Source: Oribacterium sp. P6A1 (GTDB lineage: Bacteria; Bacillota; Clostridia; Lachnospirales; Lachnospiraceae). Taken from it: DNA of 64,000 nt. Numbering within the stretch: the stretch's first letter is position 1; the number at the start of each line of letters is the position of its first letter. Shown here piece after piece: positions 17,835-25,767 of this stretch. The notes below the pieces were generated by a model that did not search any database, was not told where the DNA came from, and saw only the letters and a list, made by a program, of their open reading frames with translations. The DNA is taken from positions 124,001 through 188,000 of the forward strand of contig NZ_JNKO01000007.1 in the NCBI RefSeq assembly GCF_000702885.1, in the 5' to 3' direction. The position numbers were made by a program, and so were the translations under genes.

Positions 17835-17874
17835 CAAAAAAATACAGAATTTGTGTTTCTTATGTTCGATCCCA

Positions 17875-18513
17875 TCAGATCATGGATACGCCAAATGAAT
17901 TCACAAGTCCGTCTATAGGCTGGCCTGCCTTGCAAAGCGGACAGTCATTATAGTCCGTGTATTCATAATCAGGAAGATCATTCTTACCATAAACCGAAAC
18001 CACAGGCACTCCATTGTAAGAGCTGATGGCACTGAAAACAGCCGTAACACCGCTAAGCTTTCCGCCATAGTACTTAACAGCTTCCATAACCCTGTTGATG
18101 GTCTTTCCGGTGGAAACCGAACCCTCAACAATGAGGATATTCTTGCCACGAATCATTGGCTTTATATTATCTCTGAAGATAATCTGAGAGTTGGTGTTAA
18201 ACTCCGGCTTTACGATATAAACGGTTTTGTGAGCATTGGTATTCATTGCCCCGCTCTTTGTGAGTTCCTCAGCTATAAATGCGCCGATAACCTCTGTTCC
18301 CTCATCACATATGATGGTATCCACAACCATGCCGAAAAGATAATTTTCCACAAGCTTTGCAGCTACGGCATGAGCTTCTGAAGCGCGGGCTTTCACGGTG
18401 GTGAGATCAATGTAGTAGTTGGTATGAGAGTGATTTGTCGCAAAATGGCCTTTTGTAACCTTAAGAGGAACCGAAATTCCTGAAACATCGATTTTCTGAT
18501 AACCTTGCTGCAT
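17875..18513 (-). CDS. type I phosphoribosyltransferase, orotate-PRTase-like but divergent
   Basis: This 212-residue protein has the type I phosphoribosyltransferase fold. The PRPP loop reads ILIVEGSVSTGKT, where the canonical second acidic residue (VEDxxTTG) is Gly. Near the C-terminus a CPLC motif (YNDCPLCKAGQPIDG) could bind metal, which true PyrE proteins lack. Annotation pipelines often call such proteins orotate phosphoribosyltransferase; I consider the substrate unproven. The start at 18513 (MQQGYQKID) follows AAAGGAG; a longer frame to 18561 adds 16 residues without support. No other pyr genes are nearby. Confidence 0.75.
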   Translation of the reverse strand: MQQGYQKIDVSGISVPLKVTKGHFATNHSHTNYYIDLTTVKARASEAHAVAAKLVENYLFGMVVDTIICDEGTEVIGAFIAEELTKSGAMNTNAHKTVYIVKPEFNTNSQIIFRDNIKPMIRGKNILIVEGSVSTGKTINRVMEAVKYYGGKLSGVTAVFSAISSYNGVPVVSVYGKNDLPDYEYTDYNDCPLCKAGQPIDGLVNSFGVSMI

Positions 18514-18649
18514 ATTTACTCCTTTTCCGGTTTCCCGATGATCACAGAGTACACTTCCCAAGCTAAGACCAACTTAACGCCCTGCTTCCGGATTTCAGTA
18601 CTGCTTTGCAGTTCACGAACCTGCATACCGAAAAACCTGTCTCAAAAAA

Positions 18650-18668
18650 CATCCCGCCCTGCAGGATG
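18650..18668 (-). terminator. strong intrinsic terminator ahead of the PRTase gene
   Basis: On the minus strand CATCCTGC, loop AGG, GCGGGATG, then T6. It lies about 135 bases before the PRTase start codon and only some 20 bases after a TATAAT-type -10 element at 18688-18693. It may end readthrough from the beta-helix gene or attenuate the PRTase transcript. Confidence 0.75.
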
Positions 18669-18687
18669 ACACGCTACTGATAGCATC

Positions 18688-18696
18688 ATTATAACA
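18688..18696 (-). promoter_or_regulatory. extended -10 element (TGTTATAAT)
   Basis: The minus strand reads TG-T-TATAAT at 18696-18688. The -35 region is poor (TTTATT-like). If active it would produce an RNA that meets the terminator at 18668-18650 almost at once. Confidence 0.45.
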
Positions 18697-18808
18697 TTTC
18701 ATGACGCAAAATAAATAAATTTTCCAGAAATATAAAAATAGAAAATTTACATTTATGTCTTTGCAGATCACCTCATAACGAATTAATGCATCAATAATTC
18801 GTTATGCT

Positions 18809-19513
18809 TCAACTGTAATTTATTTCAATTGAAGCCCCGTTTAATTCCTCTGTCACAACACTGCCATGAGCTCCTATTGGAAAATAAAACGAGCAATCAT
18901 TCAGATTAAGTCTGGCCCCTTTTATATTAACATCATGAACATCCGTGTGCACGTAAAGAGCGCCATCCTGCCAGCGTTTTGAGCTTTCATCTGCCCGATT
19001 CATAAACTGACAATTGTTAAAAGTAACTTCACTGTCATGGGTTAATCCCATACCTACCGAAGCTGTCTGATATGACAAAAAACTGCAGTTATTAAACTCA
19101 GTATGCTGCGAACCGTAATCCGCATGAACAGCATAAGCCCCCTCATCATCCGGCGGTATTTCACCATTTTTATGGGTTGCCGTAAAACTGATGCCTTCCA
19201 CTTTCCCGTCAAGCCTCAGACTTGCAGCCGGAAAATCATACCTGCCATCATCACTTTCCACAATCACCATACCCATCCCTATAAAATCAATGTATCTTGG
19301 TTCCATATTCATATCCGATACAGCATTAAAGGGACTGTATGTTCCGGCCTCCATATAAATCTCCACTCTGTTAGCACTGCTGTCATTACAGTTATCTATG
19401 ATTTTTTGTAAATCATCCTCACTTGAAACATAGTAACGTGTATCCGCCATACCTGTAACAGCCATCCCTATACAGAAAGACAGTGTCACTGCCAAAAGTC
19501 CGATCTTCTTCAT
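18809..19513 (-). CDS. secreted parallel beta-helix protein
   Basis: A 234-residue exported protein with a signal peptide (MKKIGLLAVTLSF..., cleavage likely after GMA near residue 23). The mature part has repeated short strands and asparagine/cysteine ladders typical of pectate-lyase-like right-handed beta-helices (FNNCSFLSYQTASVGMG, TFNNCQFMNRADES, LNLNDCSFYFP). No catalytic set of a polysaccharide lyase is visible, so a binding or structural role is equally possible. The ATG at 19513 has GGGAGGG six bases upstream, which rules out the longer frame. It stands alone. A 12-bp inverted repeat (18774-18806) follows the stop. Confidence 0.75.
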   Translation of the reverse strand: MKKIGLLAVTLSFCIGMAVTGMADTRYYVSSEDDLQKIIDNCNDSSANRVEIYMEAGTYSPFNAVSDMNMEPRYIDFIGMGMVIVESDDGRYDFPAASLRLDGKVEGISFTATHKNGEIPPDDEGAYAVHADYGSQHTEFNNCSFLSYQTASVGMGLTHDSEVTFNNCQFMNRADESSKRWQDGALYVHTDVHDVNIKGARLNLNDCSFYFPIGAHGSVVTEELNGASIEINYS

Positions 19514-19864
19514 TAACCCTCCCGAAATCTCTGTCTTTATTTCTTGCCATATCACAAAAACTCATCATTCTTTCAAATGATAGTTTCCTTTGCATATATA
19601 GCATTTATCGACAGGATAGCGAAATTGTATAGGTGTATGAAGGATACTACCTTTTACCGTTTTCAAAAAACAGAAAAAATGAGGTTTCAATACCAACTGG
19701 GCTTGCTGCTTGAAAGCACACGAAGAGAAAAAAAGTCCGCCAGGGATGAACACGTAAGTGTTCAATCACTGACGGACTTTTTGACGTAGTGTGATTTCAA
19801 CGCCGTGAGCCGTTGGCATGAAGCCTCATTTTTTCGTCCGCGGAGCCATTCATACTGCGAAACG
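19514..19864. other. 351-base intergenic region between galT and the beta-helix gene
   Basis: Contains the gal operon terminator (19729-19782) and, nearer the beta-helix gene, a possible minus-strand promoter TTGAAA-16-TGATAT (about 19549-19576). No gene is visible. Confidence 0.6.
19729..19782 (-). terminator. long-stem terminator of the gal operon
   Basis: AAAAGTCCG.CAG at 19731-19743 pairs with CTGACGGACTTTTT at 19769-19782, extended by GAACAC/GTGTTC around a short loop. T-runs on both strands make it bidirectional; it lies about 85 bases past galT. Confidence 0.88.
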
Positions 19865-21454
19865 TCACAGCGTCTTTATAAACTTATCAAATGCAGCCTG
19901 TCCCTCCGGGGTTCTCTTGTAAACTCCGGCATCCTCAAGGACATGCATGAAGACCTTTCCTATTTCATTCTGAAGAATCTCGTCAAAATTCTCGGCATCA
20001 ACCTCTATATCACTTCTATAGTATTCATCCATGAACTCATCGAACCAGTCAGCATGCTTTGCAAGCTCGGGGATATCACGAATATCCTTTCCGGAAAGGA
20101 ACGCCTCCTTAAGTTCCGCCATCTCGTTTTTAAGACGGCTTGGAAGCACCGCAAGGCCCATAACCTCGATAAGGCCAATGTTTTCCTTCTTTATATGATG
20201 GAGCTTGGCATGAGGATGGTAAACACCAAGAGGATGCTCCTCTGTGGTAATATTGTTGCGAAGAACAAGATCAAGCTGGAACTCGTCCCCCACCTTTCTT
20301 GCTATAGGCGTAATGGTGGAATGAGGAACTCCATCAGTCTCAGCAAAGATAAATGCATCTTCATCAGTGTAGCCTCTCCAGGATGCCAGGATATGATCCG
20401 CAAGCTCTGCAATCCTTCCGGTATCCTCACCGCTTAACCGGATAACAGACATTGGCCACTTAACAACTCCCGCCTTAACATCCGGAAATCCCGGAACAGT
20501 GAAGCTTCTCTCAACAGGAGCCTTCGCCATGGCAAACTCATAGTTTCCGCCCTGGAAATGCTCGTGGGCGAGGATTGAGCCACCTACGATGGGGAGATCA
20601 GCATTGGAACCCACAAAATAATGGGGGAACTGGGCCACAAAATCGAAAAGCTTCAAAAACGCGCTCTTGTCGATCTTCATGGGAGTGTGCCGGGTGTTAA
20701 GAACTATACAATGCTCGTTGTAGTAAACGTAAGGTGAGTACTGGAAGCCCCACTCCTGTCCGCGGATGGTTATAGGGATGATACGATGATTCTCTCTGGC
20801 CGGATAGTCTGCTCTTCCGCTGTATCCCTCGCATTCACAGCAGAGCTGACACTTGGGATAACCGGTCTGCTTTGCCTTTCCTGCTGCCGCAATGGCCTTC
20901 GGATCCTTCTCAGGTTTACTTAAGTTTATGGTAATGTCTAAGTCCCCGTACTCAGTCTCTGTCTTCCACTTGAGATCCTTCTTTACCCTGTAACGTCTAA
21001 TATAGTCAGTATCACGACTGAAGGTATAGTACCAGTCGGTTGCAATCTTCGGATCCTCTTCATAGAGCTCCGAAAACTCAGCCTGAACCTCTGATGGTCT
21101 CGGAGTAAGAGCCCCCATAAGCTTTGTATCAAACAGATCTCTGAAAACCACAGAGTCCCCGTCTGTGAGCCCCTGCTCCACTGCATAATCCGTAAGAACC
21201 TTTAAAACATTTTCAAGATAAGAACCGTCATCAATGATTCCTTTCTCCGAAGCAGTCTTAAATTCCTCTGCCTGGACCGCATCAAAAGGTATCTTTTCAG
21301 CCTCTTCCAAAACCTCCTCTTTGGCAGAAGTCACTTCCATTACCTTTAAATTAAGAGCGATGGTATTAAGCGCCCAGATGATATCGCTTTCCTCGATAAG
21401 TCCTGTCCTGTAAGCATAAGCAACTAAATTTTTTATTTCACTCTGTATTTCCAT
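19865..21454 (-). CDS. galT: UDP-glucose--hexose-1-phosphate uridylyltransferase, class II
   Basis: Exchanges galactose-1-phosphate with UDP-glucose in the Leloir pathway. The 529-residue length, much longer than E. coli GalT (about 350), marks the Firmicute class II enzyme, and the class motifs GGSILAHEHFQGG and HPHAKLHHIKKENIGLIEVMG are present. A CQLCCECEGY cysteine cluster near residue 210 may bind a metal. It is the last gene of galK-galE-galT, separated from galE by 131 bases that hold two hairpins. A GAGGGTG site lies before the ATG. Confidence 0.96.
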   Translation of the reverse strand: MEIQSEIKNLVAYAYRTGLIEESDIIWALNTIALNLKVMEVTSAKEEVLEEAEKIPFDAVQAEEFKTASEKGIIDDGSYLENVLKVLTDYAVEQGLTDGDSVVFRDLFDTKLMGALTPRPSEVQAEFSELYEEDPKIATDWYYTFSRDTDYIRRYRVKKDLKWKTETEYGDLDITINLSKPEKDPKAIAAAGKAKQTGYPKCQLCCECEGYSGRADYPARENHRIIPITIRGQEWGFQYSPYVYYNEHCIVLNTRHTPMKIDKSAFLKLFDFVAQFPHYFVGSNADLPIVGGSILAHEHFQGGNYEFAMAKAPVERSFTVPGFPDVKAGVVKWPMSVIRLSGEDTGRIAELADHILASWRGYTDEDAFIFAETDGVPHSTITPIARKVGDEFQLDLVLRNNITTEEHPLGVYHPHAKLHHIKKENIGLIEVMGLAVLPSRLKNEMAELKEAFLSGKDIRDIPELAKHADWFDEFMDEYYRSDIEVDAENFDEILQNEIGKVFMHVLEDAGVYKRTPEGQAAFDKFIKTL

Positions 21455-21496
21455 CCTTTTACACCCTCAAACAAATCCTCACATTTTTATCATGTC

Positions 21497-21523
21497 GTGA
21501 GTGACAAAAGCATTGCCACTCAC
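21497..21523. repeat. hairpins in the galE-galT spacer
   Basis: GTGAGTG (21497-21503) pairs with CACTCAC (21517-21523); a second hairpin AGTAC/GTACT lies at about 21540-21557. They may shape differential galT expression or mRNA stability. Confidence 0.6.
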
Positions 21524-21585
21524 CGATGTAGCGCAGCAAGTACGTAATTCGGTACTTTTTTCCATTACATCATTTCATAATAAAA

Positions 21586-22602
21586 TCAGGAATTATATCC
21601 GTCCGGATTCTTCTGCTGCCAGTTCCAGGAGTCACGACACATATCGATGAGATCGAATTCCGCCTTCCAGCCGAGCTCCTTCTCTGCCTTTGCAGGACTT
21701 GAATAACAGGTGGCAACATCACCGTCACGTCTGGGCTTCATAACATAAGGAAGCTCCTTGCCGCAGGCCTTCTCAAAAGCATGGATAACATCCATTACAG
21801 AATAACCGTGGCCTGTTCCAAGGTTGCAGATGAATACTCCATCCTTCTTTGCAAATCTCTCGATGGCCTTTACATGTCCTCTTGCAAGGTCAACCACGTG
21901 GATGTAGTCACGAACTCCGGTTCCGTCAGGTGTCGGATAGTCATTGCCGAAGACATTGATCTCCTTAAGCTTTCCGATGGCAACCTGGGCAACGTATGGA
22001 AGAAGGTTGTTAGGGATGCCCTTAGGATCCTCTCCGATGAGACCTGACTTATGAGCTCCGATAGGATTGAAATATCTAAGGAGGATAACATTCCACTCAG
22101 AATCGGCTGTATGAAGGTCTGTAAGAATCTGCTCCTGCATCCACTTTGTCCAGCCGTAGGGATTTGTACATGTTCCCTTAGGACAGTTCTCTGTGATAGG
22201 AATCTCCGCAGGATCGCCGTAAACTGTAGCCGAGCTTGAGAAAATGATATTCTTAACACCATGAGCACGCATCTCGTCAACAAGGTTAAGAGTAGAGTCA
22301 ATGTTTGTACGATAATACTCGATGGGCTTGTGCACAGACTCACCCACTGCTTTGAGACCTGCAAAATGAATAACCGCATCTATCTCGTTCTCATCGAAAA
22401 TCTTCCTGAGTGCCGCTCTGTCAAGCATGTCATCCTGATAGAACTTTACCTTCTTTCCGGTGATCTCTTCGATTCGGTCAACCGCCTTCTGGTTCGAATT
22501 GTAAAGGTTATCAACGATAACTACCTCATAACCCTCATTAAGAAGCTCTACGCATGTATGGCTTCCGATATATCCTGCTCCACCTGTTACAAGTATTCTC
22601 AT
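21586..22602 (-). CDS. galE: UDP-glucose 4-epimerase
   Basis: NAD-dependent interconversion of UDP-galactose and UDP-glucose. The extended short-chain dehydrogenase fold is clear: GGAGYIGSH at residues 7-15, the catalytic Ser/Thr region SSSATVYG and the YGWTK (YxxxK) active site. At 338 residues it has standard GalE length. GAGAGGAG precedes the start. It follows galK by 54 bases in the operon, so it supplies both galactose catabolism and UDP-galactose for the polysaccharide locus further along the window. Confidence 0.97.
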   Translation of the reverse strand: MRILVTGGAGYIGSHTCVELLNEGYEVVIVDNLYNSNQKAVDRIEEITGKKVKFYQDDMLDRAALRKIFDENEIDAVIHFAGLKAVGESVHKPIEYYRTNIDSTLNLVDEMRAHGVKNIIFSSSATVYGDPAEIPITENCPKGTCTNPYGWTKWMQEQILTDLHTADSEWNVILLRYFNPIGAHKSGLIGEDPKGIPNNLLPYVAQVAIGKLKEINVFGNDYPTPDGTGVRDYIHVVDLARGHVKAIERFAKKDGVFICNLGTGHGYSVMDVIHAFEKACGKELPYVMKPRRDGDVATCYSSPAKAEKELGWKAEFDLIDMCRDSWNWQQKNPDGYNS

Positions 22603-22656
22603 AATGTCTCCTCTCTTTCATGCCGGATTTTCATCATTCTCAACGTTCGCATCACA

Positions 22657-23838
22657 TCAGATTACTGATGGACCGTCTCCGATGCTCACCTCATAGAATG
22701 TACAGTCATAGCCGACTTTGGCCTTATAGGCTTCTCCCACCTGCTTCTTGAATTCAGGAATGGCCTCATCCTTAACGATGGACACTGTACATCCGCCGAA
22801 TCCGCCGCCTGTCATACGGGAACCGAGAACTCCCGGAATCTTCCAGGCTTCCTCTGCAAGGATATCAAGCTCCTCACAGGTCACCTCAAAATCATCGCGA
22901 AGAGATACATGGGAAGCATTCATAAGCTTTCCGAACTCTTCGATATCTCCATTCTTAAGAGCCTCTACAGCCACAAGAGTACGGTTGTTCTCATAGACTG
23001 CATGCTTTGCTCTCTTAAGAACCACAGGATCCTTTATGGCATCCTTATACTTTTCAAAATCCTCATTTGAAAGCTCACCCAGCTCCCTGATTCCTGCCAC
23101 ACCGGCAAGGATTTCTCTTGCCTTTTCGCACTCGTTACGGCGGTCATTGTATGCAGAACCCACCAGCTTGTGCTTCTTGTTTGTATTTGTTACCACCAGT
23201 TTCATCCCATTGAGAACCACCGGTGCATATTCGTATTTTAATGTGGCACAGTCAAGGAAAATGGCATTGTCCTCTTTGCCCATGGCACTTGCGAACTGAT
23301 CCATGATACCGCAATTCATGCCGCAATAGTTATTTTCCGCATCCTGTCCTATGACGGCAAGGTCAACACCGGAAACATCAAAGCCATAAAGATCTCTGAG
23401 GATAAAACCTGTAAGTACTTCAATGGATGCACTTGAGGAAAGGCCGGAACCATTCGGGATATTTCCGTAGATCACTATGTCAAGACCGGTGTCCATGCTG
23501 AAACCTCTTTTTTCAAAGGCCCACATAACTCCCTTTGGATATGATATCCAGCTATCCTCCTTAAGGGGCTTAAAATCATCAAGTGAGGTTTCGATAACTC
23601 CCGATTTATCAAGATTCACACTGTAAAAACGAAGCTTTCTGTCACTGCGCTTTCTTGCAGCAGCAAAAGATCCGATAGTAAGCGCACAGGGGAAAACATG
23701 TCCGCCGTTATAATCTGTATGTTCACCGATGAGGTTCACACGTCCGGGTGCAAAATAGCACTTGACACCCTCATTGCTTCCCTCGCCGAATTTTTCCGCA
23801 AATGTCTTCAAAACAACTTCTTTGAATGAAAGATCCAT
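22657..23838 (-). CDS. galK: galactokinase
   Basis: Phosphorylates alpha-D-galactose to galactose-1-phosphate. The 393-residue GHMP kinase shows the galactokinase signature GRVNLIGEHTDYNGG, the ATP motif GSGLSSSAS and the C-terminal GGGFGGCTVS. It is the first gene of galK-galE-galT, behind a near-consensus promoter at 23892-23920 and an AGGAGG ribosome site. No repressor gene is adjacent; any control would act on that promoter region. Confidence 0.97.
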   Translation of the reverse strand: MDLSFKEVVLKTFAEKFGEGSNEGVKCYFAPGRVNLIGEHTDYNGGHVFPCALTIGSFAAARKRSDRKLRFYSVNLDKSGVIETSLDDFKPLKEDSWISYPKGVMWAFEKRGFSMDTGLDIVIYGNIPNGSGLSSSASIEVLTGFILRDLYGFDVSGVDLAVIGQDAENNYCGMNCGIMDQFASAMGKEDNAIFLDCATLKYEYAPVVLNGMKLVVTNTNKKHKLVGSAYNDRRNECEKAREILAGVAGIRELGELSNEDFEKYKDAIKDPVVLKRAKHAVYENNRTLVAVEALKNGDIEEFGKLMNASHVSLRDDFEVTCEELDILAEEAWKIPGVLGSRMTGGGFGGCTVSIVKDEAIPEFKKQVGEAYKAKVGYDCTFYEVSIGDGPSVI

Positions 23839-23891
23839 ATGATTGTTGACCTCCTAAAGTCTTTTTCAAATCTTGTTGACCCTCGCATCAC

Positions 23892-23920
23892 ATTATAAGA
23901 AAGCGATTTTTTACAGTCAA
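23892..23920 (-). promoter_or_regulatory. sigma-A promoter of galKET
   Basis: On the minus strand TTGACT, 17 bases, TATAAT, about 54 bases before the galK start. One mismatch to consensus in the -35 and none in the -10. Confidence 0.85.
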
Positions 23921-23980
23921 CGCGAAAAAACTCTCATTATCTTTGAAATCCTTTTGTGACTATATCATGGTCGAAAATGC

Positions 23981-24928
23981 TCAGAATATTCCTGCAGCTG
24001 TAAGTCCCGCAATCCAAAAGAATATGGTAAACAGCGAAAGAACCGTACTTATGGCAAGAAGCTGACCCTGAAGATCCCCGTCTCCGCCCATATTCTGAGC
24101 CATGGGAAATGACGCTCCGGCGATAGGAGTTGCATAGAGGATAAACGCAATGAACAGCTCCGGGCCTCTGAATCCCGCCATATACATTATCACAGTCACT
24201 ATACCAGGGACTATGACAAGCTTTAGTGACAGCACAGAAACAATGTATTTCATATTTTTACCGATATCGGGAATATTCAATGTGGCTCCCAGGATCAGGA
24301 TGGAAAGCGGAGTTGTCATGTTGGCAAAACCTTCAACAGGTTTCTCTATTGATTGCGGAAGCACCCAGCCCGTAAGCTTAAATACCCCGCCGATGATGGC
24401 GCCGACGATAAGGGGATTGGTAATGATATTTTTGAGTATCTTCTTTAAGTCTGTTTTTGAACCGTTTTTTCTGTCAAATACAGAGAAGATCATGACAGTG
24501 CATATATTATAGATAGGAACAACTGTTGCGATGACAAGGGATGCTACAGCTCCCCACTCATCACCATACATGGTCACACATAACGGATAGGCAAACATCA
24601 GAGTATTGCTTCTCCATATAGACTGTATGACCACTCCTCTTTTAGGGTTTTCCTTTACTATCAAAGGCACCAGAATCATGGAAAGAAGGATGATAGCCAT
24701 CATCACACCGCAGAAAACCATGATAAGGGAAAGATTTGATCCTAAATCGATATCCGCAGAATAAATATTGTTGAACATAAGAAGCGGAAAGAAAGCCTTA
24801 AAAACAACTTTGTTCAATTTGTTATAAAATTTATCATCCCCGAGTCCAAGGCGGCATATAATAAATCCATACAACATATAACAAATAAACGGTATAACTG
24901 CATTGGCTGCGATCATAAAGCTGTTCAT
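23981..24928 (-). CDS. AEC-family (auxin efflux carrier-like) permease
   Basis: A 315-residue integral membrane protein with about ten hydrophobic segments in two halves and the AEC-family features: N-terminal AANAVIPFICYMLYGFIICRLG, the NTLMFAYPLCV segment and ATPIAGASFPMAQNMGGD in the second half. Bacterial members export or exchange small organic acids such as malate or lactate; the substrate here is unknown. Its ATG overlaps the stop of the sce7726-family gene (ATGA), so the two are translationally coupled, which is an unusual partner for this transporter type. Confidence 0.88.
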   Translation of the reverse strand: MNSFMIAANAVIPFICYMLYGFIICRLGLGDDKFYNKLNKVVFKAFFPLLMFNNIYSADIDLGSNLSLIMVFCGVMMAIILLSMILVPLIVKENPKRGVVIQSIWRSNTLMFAYPLCVTMYGDEWGAVASLVIATVVPIYNICTVMIFSVFDRKNGSKTDLKKILKNIITNPLIVGAIIGGVFKLTGWVLPQSIEKPVEGFANMTTPLSILILGATLNIPDIGKNMKYIVSVLSLKLVIVPGIVTVIMYMAGFRGPELFIAFILYATPIAGASFPMAQNMGGDGDLQGQLLAISTVLSLFTIFFWIAGLTAAGIF

Positions 24929-25638
24929 AATTTCTTCTTCCTCGTCTTAACAATATGTGACACTCTGAGATTCGGCTTTTTCAACACCTTGCCGCCGATT
25001 GATACTAAAGCGGAATTCTTACCTGCCTTCTTTTTACGGCGGGGCTTTTTATTCTCCTTTTCAACACGATACTTATTTATGGTATCCAGTATGGTATTGT
25101 AATCCCTTTCAAACAGTTCTGTCGATATCTCTTTTCTGATGCTGTCATAATCAAGCTGATCCGTAATCCGTTTTATCACCTCTTTTTTACTCAGAGTATC
25201 ATATTTATGTTTGAGATTTCGATAAACAATATGCTGCAGTTCCGGTCTCCAGAGAAGACTTAACTTATCTTCATATATAATATGAGGATTTTCTTTGGGA
25301 CGTCTCAGTATATAGAAATCCGGCCGGCCATCCACCTCGTCTATGGTTATGATTCCCCAGAAATCAGGAACGTGCTCTTCCACATGCATGGCATGACTGC
25401 TTCCGACAGCGATGATGTTGTAATCAAAGAAACGGTTATAATCCTTCACCTGCCCGGCAAGTCTAACGTAACGGTCGGCATCGGATTTGATCTCTATCCC
25501 ATAGAGACTGTCATCCGTTACCATCACTATGTCCGCCCGGCTCCCGCCCATTATTTTTTCTTCTATTATTCTTGTTTTGCCGTAGGTCTCCTCCAAAAAA
25601 GAGAACAAAGGCTCTCTGATATCTTTATCGTATAACAT
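24925..25638 (-). CDS. sce7726 family protein (PD-(D/E)XK-like)
   Basis: The first half matches the sce7726 family: DIREPLFSFL, the RADIVMV strand and GIEIKSDADRYVRLAGQVKDYNRFFD, whose D and ExK correspond to a PD-(D/E)XK nuclease core (residues about 35-55). The C-terminal quarter is strongly basic (KPRRKKKAGK, KTRKKKL), consistent with nucleic-acid binding. The family is uncharacterised and often found in mobile or defence contexts; here it overlaps the AEC permease gene. There is no Shine-Dalgarno, and TTGACA-16-TGATAA ends only a few bases before the ATG, so translation may be leaderless. Confidence 0.8.
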   Translation of the reverse strand: MLYDKDIREPLFSFLEETYGKTRIIEEKIMGGSRADIVMVTDDSLYGIEIKSDADRYVRLAGQVKDYNRFFDYNIIAVGSSHAMHVEEHVPDFWGIITIDEVDGRPDFYILRRPKENPHIIYEDKLSLLWRPELQHIVYRNLKHKYDTLSKKEVIKRITDQLDYDSIRKEISTELFERDYNTILDTINKYRVEKENKKPRRKKKAGKNSALVSIGGKVLKKPNLRVSHIVKTRKKKL

Positions 25639-25719
25639 GATTTATCATATGTACTGATGTGAATGTCAAAAGTCAATATGGGACCGCTTTGTGCTTTCGA
25701 TTACACTTATATCCTATAA

Positions 25720-25748
25720 GGAGCCGTCCGCATAATGCGAACGGCTCC
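25720..25748 (-). terminator. terminator of SGNH-fold gene A
   Basis: GGAGCCGTCCGCAT (25720-25733) pairs with ATGCGAACGGCTCC (25735-25748), one mismatch, 20 bases past the stop of the 25768-27618 gene. Confidence 0.8.
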
Positions 25749-25767
25749 CATAGCATCGTTTAGTATA

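Larger units (their letters stand above)
17422..17874. other. 453-base intergenic region upstream of parE
   Basis: No convincing gene. From the parE side it holds a small hairpin AAGTCC/GGACTT (17452-17468) in the parE leader, an AT-rich stretch, a perfect 20-bp inverted repeat at 17735-17792, and the terminator of the phosphoribosyltransferase gene at 17810-17834. A short open frame across the repeat has no ribosome site. Confidence 0.7.
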
